From positions 1 through 25,183 of the forward strand of contig SKHV01000020.1 in the NCBI GenBank assembly GCA_007116765.1: DNA of 25,183 nt, read 5' to 3'. Shown piece after piece: positions 22,564-25,183 of this stretch. This DNA is from Prolixibacteraceae bacterium. Lineage in GTDB: Bacteria > Bacteroidota > Bacteroidia > Bacteroidales > Prolixibacteraceae. The translations under genes and the position numbers were made by a program. The notes beneath the pieces are model-generated. The model ran no database searches, had not been told where the DNA came from, and saw nothing but the letters and a program-made list of their open reading frames with translations. Every line of letters begins with the position of its first letter. The stretch's first letter is position 1.

Positions 22564-23556
22564 TCATGCATTCTCACCAAGAAAACGTTCAGCATCAATT
22601 GCCGCCATACATCCTGTGCCGGCAGCAGTAACTGCTTGTCTGTAATGTGAATCCTGCACATCGCCACAAGCAAACACGCCGGGCACATTGGTTTTTGAAG
22701 TACCGGGTACTGTTTTGATGTAGCCTACTTCATCAGTATCGATAAAATCTTTAACTATATCGGAATTGGGTTTATGACCAATAGCCAAAAAGAAACCATC
22801 AATTTTGATTTTTACAAGTTCTTCGTTGGTCTCGCCTTTGTTTTTAAATAATTCGGCACCTTCAACCACACCATCGCCAAATAAGCCCTTAGTTTGATGT
22901 TTCCACAATACTTCAATATTTTTTGTTTTGAATACACGATCCTGCATTACTTTTGAAGCACGCAGTTCGTCACGACGTACAATCAAATATACCTTGTTAC
23001 AAAGTCCTGAAAGATAAAGAGCTTCTTCGGCAGCGGTATCGCCACCACCAACAACAGCTACATCTTTACCACGGTAGAAAAATCCATCGCAGGTAGCACA
23101 GGCCGACACCCCGCCACCGGCATATTTTTGCTCGTCATCCAATCCCAAATACTTGGCAGTTGCACCTGTGGCAAGAATGAGTGTTTCAGCTTCCACAACT
23201 TTTTTACTGTCGATTGTGACTTTAAAAGGGCGCTTCGAAAGATCGGTTTCTGTAGCCATGCCCCAGCGAATATCGGTACCAAAGCGTTCGGCCTGTTTTT
23301 TCAAATCTTCCATCATTACAGGACCGGTAATTCCTTCGGGGTAACCCGGAAAATTTTCCACCTCGGTAGTGGTGGTTAATTGTCCTCCGGGCTGCAACCC
23401 TTCATACATTACCGGACTCAGATTGGCACGAGCAGCATATATTGCCGCAGTATAACCTGCAGGACCCGAACCTATAATTAAACACTTAACCTTTTCAACT
23501 TCGCCGGCAACCACATCTTTGGGTTGATTTTCGGATAAATTCATTTTATCAAACAT
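22564..23556 (-). CDS. trxB: Thioredoxin-disulfide reductase
   Basis: 330 residues. It uses NADPH and FAD to reduce thioredoxin in the cytoplasm. It has the FAD motif GSGPAGYTAAIYAARA (29-44), the redox pair CATC (153-156) in SACATCDGFFYRG, the NADPH motif GGGDTAAEEA (170-179) and the closing GVFACGDVQD. A lysine/glutamate-rich N-terminal extension of about 24 residues precedes the usual start, compared with many TrxB. ATG at 23556 is used; a second ATG at 23544 is also possible. It is monocistronic and convergent with the cysteate-synthase operon. Thioredoxin itself is not encoded here. Confidence 0.96.
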   Translation of the reverse strand: MFDKMNLSENQPKDVVAGEVEKVKCLIIGSGPAGYTAAIYAARANLSPVMYEGLQPGGQLTTTTEVENFPGYPEGITGPVMMEDLKKQAERFGTDIRWGMATETDLSKRPFKVTIDSKKVVEAETLILATGATAKYLGLDDEQKYAGGGVSACATCDGFFYRGKDVAVVGGGDTAAEEALYLSGLCNKVYLIVRRDELRASKVMQDRVFKTKNIEVLWKHQTKGLFGDGVVEGAELFKNKGETNEELVKIKIDGFFLAIGHKPNSDIVKDFIDTDEVGYIKTVPGTSKTNVPGVFACGDVQDSHYRQAVTAAGTGCMAAIDAERFLGENA

Positions 23557-23595
23557 GATTGTATTTTTTTTTAGATTATTTCGATTTTAATATGT

Positions 23596-23603
23596 CAAAA
23601 ATA
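23596..23603 (-). promoter_or_regulatory. Candidate -7 box for trxB
   Basis: On the minus strand this reads TATTTTTG, an exact TAnnTTTG match, 39 bases upstream of the trxB ATG. No convincing -33 element accompanies it. The gap 23557-23714 is AT-rich with nothing else recognisable. Confidence 0.4.
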
Positions 23604-23714
23604 ATTCAATTATAAACAGCTATTCGTGATAATTGTTACAAATTTGAATCTAAAAATAATAATATTCTGAAAACAAGAGCTTTTCAAACACACTAAATTT
23701 ATAGGAAATTATAG

Positions 23715-23745
23715 TTGCAAATATGCTTTATGAATATTACTTTTG
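23715..23745 (+). promoter_or_regulatory. Bacteroidota-type promoter of tRNA-Pro
   Basis: TTG (23715-23717), exactly 20 bases, then TACTTTTG (23738-23745): both elements of the Bacteroidota sigma-ABfr promoter at ideal spacing. Transcription would start near 23752, about 48 bases before the tRNA. Confidence 0.65.
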
Positions 23746-23799
23746 CAAACGCTAAAAGCAAAGGTTAAAAAAGCTATCGCTTCTAGCACAACAAAAGTT

Positions 23800-23873
23800 C
23801 GGGGTGTAGCGCAGCCCGGTAGCGCACTCGTCTGGGGGGCGAGGGGTCGCAAGTTCAAATCTTGTCACCCCGA
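23800..23873 (+). tRNA. tRNA-Pro, anticodon GGG
   Basis: All four arms fold. Acceptor CGGGGTG pairs with CACCCCG, with discriminator A. The D arm is GCGC..GCGC. The anticodon arm CTCGT/GCGAG has the loop CTGGGGG, giving anticodon GGG for CCC/CCU. The T arm GCAAG/CTTGT encloses TTCAAAT. The 3' CCA is not encoded. 74 nt. A strong hairpin terminator follows 10 bases later. Confidence 0.96.
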
Positions 23874-23883
23874 CTTAAAAATC

Positions 23884-23916
23884 AAAGGGTTAGCAAAAAT
23901 TTGCTAACCCTTTTTT
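23884..23916 (+). terminator. Rho-independent terminator of tRNA-Pro
   Basis: AAAGGGTTAGCAAA pairs with TTTGCTAACCCTTT around a very short loop, followed by a T-run (23911-23916). The A-rich 5' side makes it potentially bidirectional, which would also stop the DUF6266 transcript coming from the right. Confidence 0.85.
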
Positions 23917-23920
23917 AATT

Positions 23921-23942
23921 TAGGTGAAACATAGGTGAAACA
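23921..23942. repeat. Exact 11-bp tandem direct repeat next to the tRNA
   Basis: TAGGTGAAACA occurs twice head to tail with no spacer. It starts 47 bases after the tRNA 3' end and 30 bases before the DUF6266 stop codon. Tandem direct repeats beside a tRNA are typical arm- or core-type sites for tyrosine recombinases, so this may be part of an attachment site; this is inference, since no integrase is in the window. Confidence 0.45.
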
Positions 23943-23972
23943 AAAAATTCAGTTTGAATCACCATAATGCAT

Positions 23973-24605
23973 CTACGATACACTTACAATTTGATGAATG
24001 CTTGGTGAATAAATGTAATTTTCCACACTTTCGAAGAAAGTATAGACATGCGCCTCAACACCGGCACCAAATGGTAATTGAACATTTACCGTTCCCGCAT
24101 CGCGTGTAATGTTCAGGTTGTTGAGTTCAACTACATCACCCTCGCAAATAGCCAATACCCTCAACTTGTCATTTGCTAAAGCATTTGCTTCACCGGAATT
24201 GTCATCCCACGAAATAGAAATTCCCCCCTCGGTATTTTCATCGTCGGTTACGGAAAGGTTGAGCGGGTTTCGCAAATCCCCTACAGATATCTGCAGCTTA
24301 TCGAAGTCGCTGATGTCCCCTGTTTCACCAAAAGCACCGATGTTGGTTTTTACAAACAAGTTGTAGCCTGACATCTTTTTTGCCCTTCTGTTCCAGATTG
24401 GACGAATCACAGTTTCAAGAAGAAACTTTGCCAATGCAACACATGCACTAAATTTTGCACGGTGTAATACTTGCTTTTCCGACTTTGCATCGGTGTAATT
24501 ATCGGCTTTTATGCGCAGGTAGTTTATACCTTTCCATGTAGCTCCCACTACATTCCCAACGGCACCCGATACGCCTCCTAAAATTCCTTGCCTTATTTTT
24601 CCCAT
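23973..24605 (-). CDS. DUF6266 family protein
   Basis: 210 residues. The N-terminal block MGKIRQGILGGVSGAVGNVV followed by GATWKGINYLR is the hallmark of DUF6266, a Bacteroidota-specific family of unknown function. A helical part (about 40-90; KQVLHRAKFSACVALAKFLL) is followed by a beta-rich C-terminal half (about 95-210; ISVGDLRNPLNLSVTDDENT, GISISWDDNSG) that reads like a fibronectin- or Ig-like domain. There is no signal peptide. It follows the 68-residue membrane-peptide gene by 87 bases on the same strand, in an accessory region beside tRNA-Pro. ATG at 24605 begins the conserved block exactly. Confidence 0.85.
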   Translation of the reverse strand: MGKIRQGILGGVSGAVGNVVGATWKGINYLRIKADNYTDAKSEKQVLHRAKFSACVALAKFLLETVIRPIWNRRAKKMSGYNLFVKTNIGAFGETGDISDFDKLQISVGDLRNPLNLSVTDDENTEGGISISWDDNSGEANALANDKLRVLAICEGDVVELNNLNITRDAGTVNVQLPFGAGVEAHVYTFFESVENYIYSPSIHQIVSVS

Positions 24606-24692
24606 GGCTATTAAAAATTAAATTAGAAACTAAGAATTGATTTCACATGCTAATTCGAATTTGGATTAACTTTGGTTTATACCAGATACGGC

Positions 24693-24899
24693 TTAAACTT
24701 TTTTGTTTTTATCCCATTTTCGTCTTAACCAAGCCACTAATGCGGCTGAGATCACACCACTCAGTAAACTGACAATGGCTTCAAGAGAGCTAAACATGTC
24801 TACAGTTGTTTGAGAAGCAAGCTCCGCTGACCCGGGCAGTGATTGAGCGACTCCAAAACTGGACATTGTTCCAACTAAAAAATTTCCTAAGTTTTTCAT
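24693..24899 (-). CDS. Small membrane peptide, holin-like (hypothetical)
   Basis: 68 residues. The N-terminal half is weakly hydrophobic (MKNLGNFLVGTMSSFGVAQS); residues about 40-60 form one clear transmembrane helix (IVSLLSGVISAALVAWL), followed by a strongly basic tail (RRKWDKNKKV). One helix with a charged cytoplasmic tail is compatible with a small holin or a membrane-active peptide, but no family is recognised. It is the first gene of a pair with the DUF6266 gene. The reading frame is clean and the ATG at 24899 is the first in frame. Confidence 0.6.
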   Translation of the reverse strand: MKNLGNFLVGTMSSFGVAQSLPGSAELASQTTVDMFSSLEAIVSLLSGVISAALVAWLRRKWDKNKKV

Positions 24900-24985
24900 A
24901 ACAACAAATATTTAATGTTTAATATTTGGCATGTTATGAATTAATAGAATGACTCACAATTAATTACAAACAGCATGTAGAACTA

Positions 24986-25046
24986 TTCATTAAAAAGGGC
25001 TTTTATTCATTGAAATGCACATTAACTTTTCCATTAAAAATGGCTT
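24986..25046. repeat. Iteron-like repeats upstream of the small membrane-peptide gene
   Basis: CATTAAAAAGGGCTT (24988-25002) and CATTAAAAATGGCTT (25032-25046) share 14 of 15 bases, 44 bp apart. A third partial copy TTCATTGAAA sits at 25006. Spacing of about two helical turns between copies fits an operator array, but the DNA is AT-rich. Nothing else is recognised in 24900-25085. Confidence 0.4.
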
Positions 25047-25089
25047 GAATAATTAAAACCGATAAACAACCTTTTTTTGGAGCTGAGCA

Positions 25090-25171
25090 AAAGCAAGGTT
25101 TTTGGGAAAAATACTATCCGCCAGCTGGCGGATGGAGATTTTTCCCAAAACCGGAGGCTTGACCTTGCTTT
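25090..25171. repeat. Large nested palindromic repeat
   Basis: Three nested inverted pairs: AAAGCAAGGT (25090-25099) with ACCTTGCTTT (25162-25171); TTTTGGGAAAAAT (25100-25112) with ATTTTTCCCAAAA (25138-25150); and a perfect 18-bp palindrome ATCCGCCAGCTGGCGGAT (25116-25133) at the tip. The right arm carries 11 unpaired bases (25151-25161). It does not sit in a gene I can see and has the look of a dispersed REP/MITE-type repeat. It may continue past the window edge. Confidence 0.7.
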
Positions 25172-25183
25172 GCGAAAGCGGAA

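Noticed and set aside
22473..22565. Short tandem units that might be a CRISPR array
   Set aside because: Units are only 6-8 bases, imperfect and without regular unique spacers; no cas genes are nearby. They fit low-complexity intergenic repeats.

Overview
The window looks like a chromosomal segment of a Bacteroidota bacterium, most likely a Marinilabiliales/Bacteroidales-type marine or anaerobic lineage. The signs are: TAnnTTTG-type -7 boxes with few Shine-Dalgarno sequences, the order nadC-coaX-TPR protein-lptC, Bacteroidota-restricted families (DUF6266, probable DUF6340), and many lipobox or signal-peptide proteins. There are about 19 protein genes, one tRNA, one candidate small RNA and several non-coding repeats.

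Layout. 1-3404 (minus): nadC, coaX, a TPR/carboxypeptidase-regulatory-like periplasmic protein and the start of lptC, linking NAD and CoA cofactor synthesis to outer-membrane biogenesis. 3576-5690 (plus): a lipoprotein M3 oligopeptidase. 5712-5865: a 154-bp MITE-like inverted-repeat element. 5983-6756 (plus): a YoaP-type GNAT with a thioredoxin-like tail. 6780-16638 (minus): an AgcS amino-acid:cation symporter, a hybrid PAS histidine kinase without membrane segments, a single-domain response regulator, mutS2 and a GlcD-GlcF-type D-lactate/2-hydroxyacid dehydrogenase fusion, closely packed. 16773-17255 (plus): a DUF456 membrane protein. About 17256-17337 (minus): a possible orphan small RNA with its own terminator and promoter.

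17515-22471 (plus) is a tight four-gene operon: a membrane-anchored vWA-like protein, a DUF6340-like secreted protein, an LpoB-like lipoprotein and a cysteate-synthase-like PLP enzyme. In Bacteroidota, cysteate feeds sulfonolipid (capnine) synthesis, so this operon may link sulfonolipid precursor supply to the envelope. It is followed by the convergent thioredoxin reductase gene trxB.

23715-25183 is accessory in character. It holds tRNA-Pro(GGG) with a good promoter and terminator, an exact 11-bp tandem repeat just after it, then a minus-strand pair (a 68-aa membrane peptide and a DUF6266 protein), iteron-like repeats in their upstream region, and a large nested palindrome at the window edge. 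This resembles the border of a tRNA-associated island, although no integrase lies inside the window.

The best candidates for something undescribed are the sulfonolipid/envelope operon, the minus-strand small RNA, and the DUF6266 plus small-membrane-peptide cassette beside the tRNA. All function calls come from reading motifs by eye; no database search was run.
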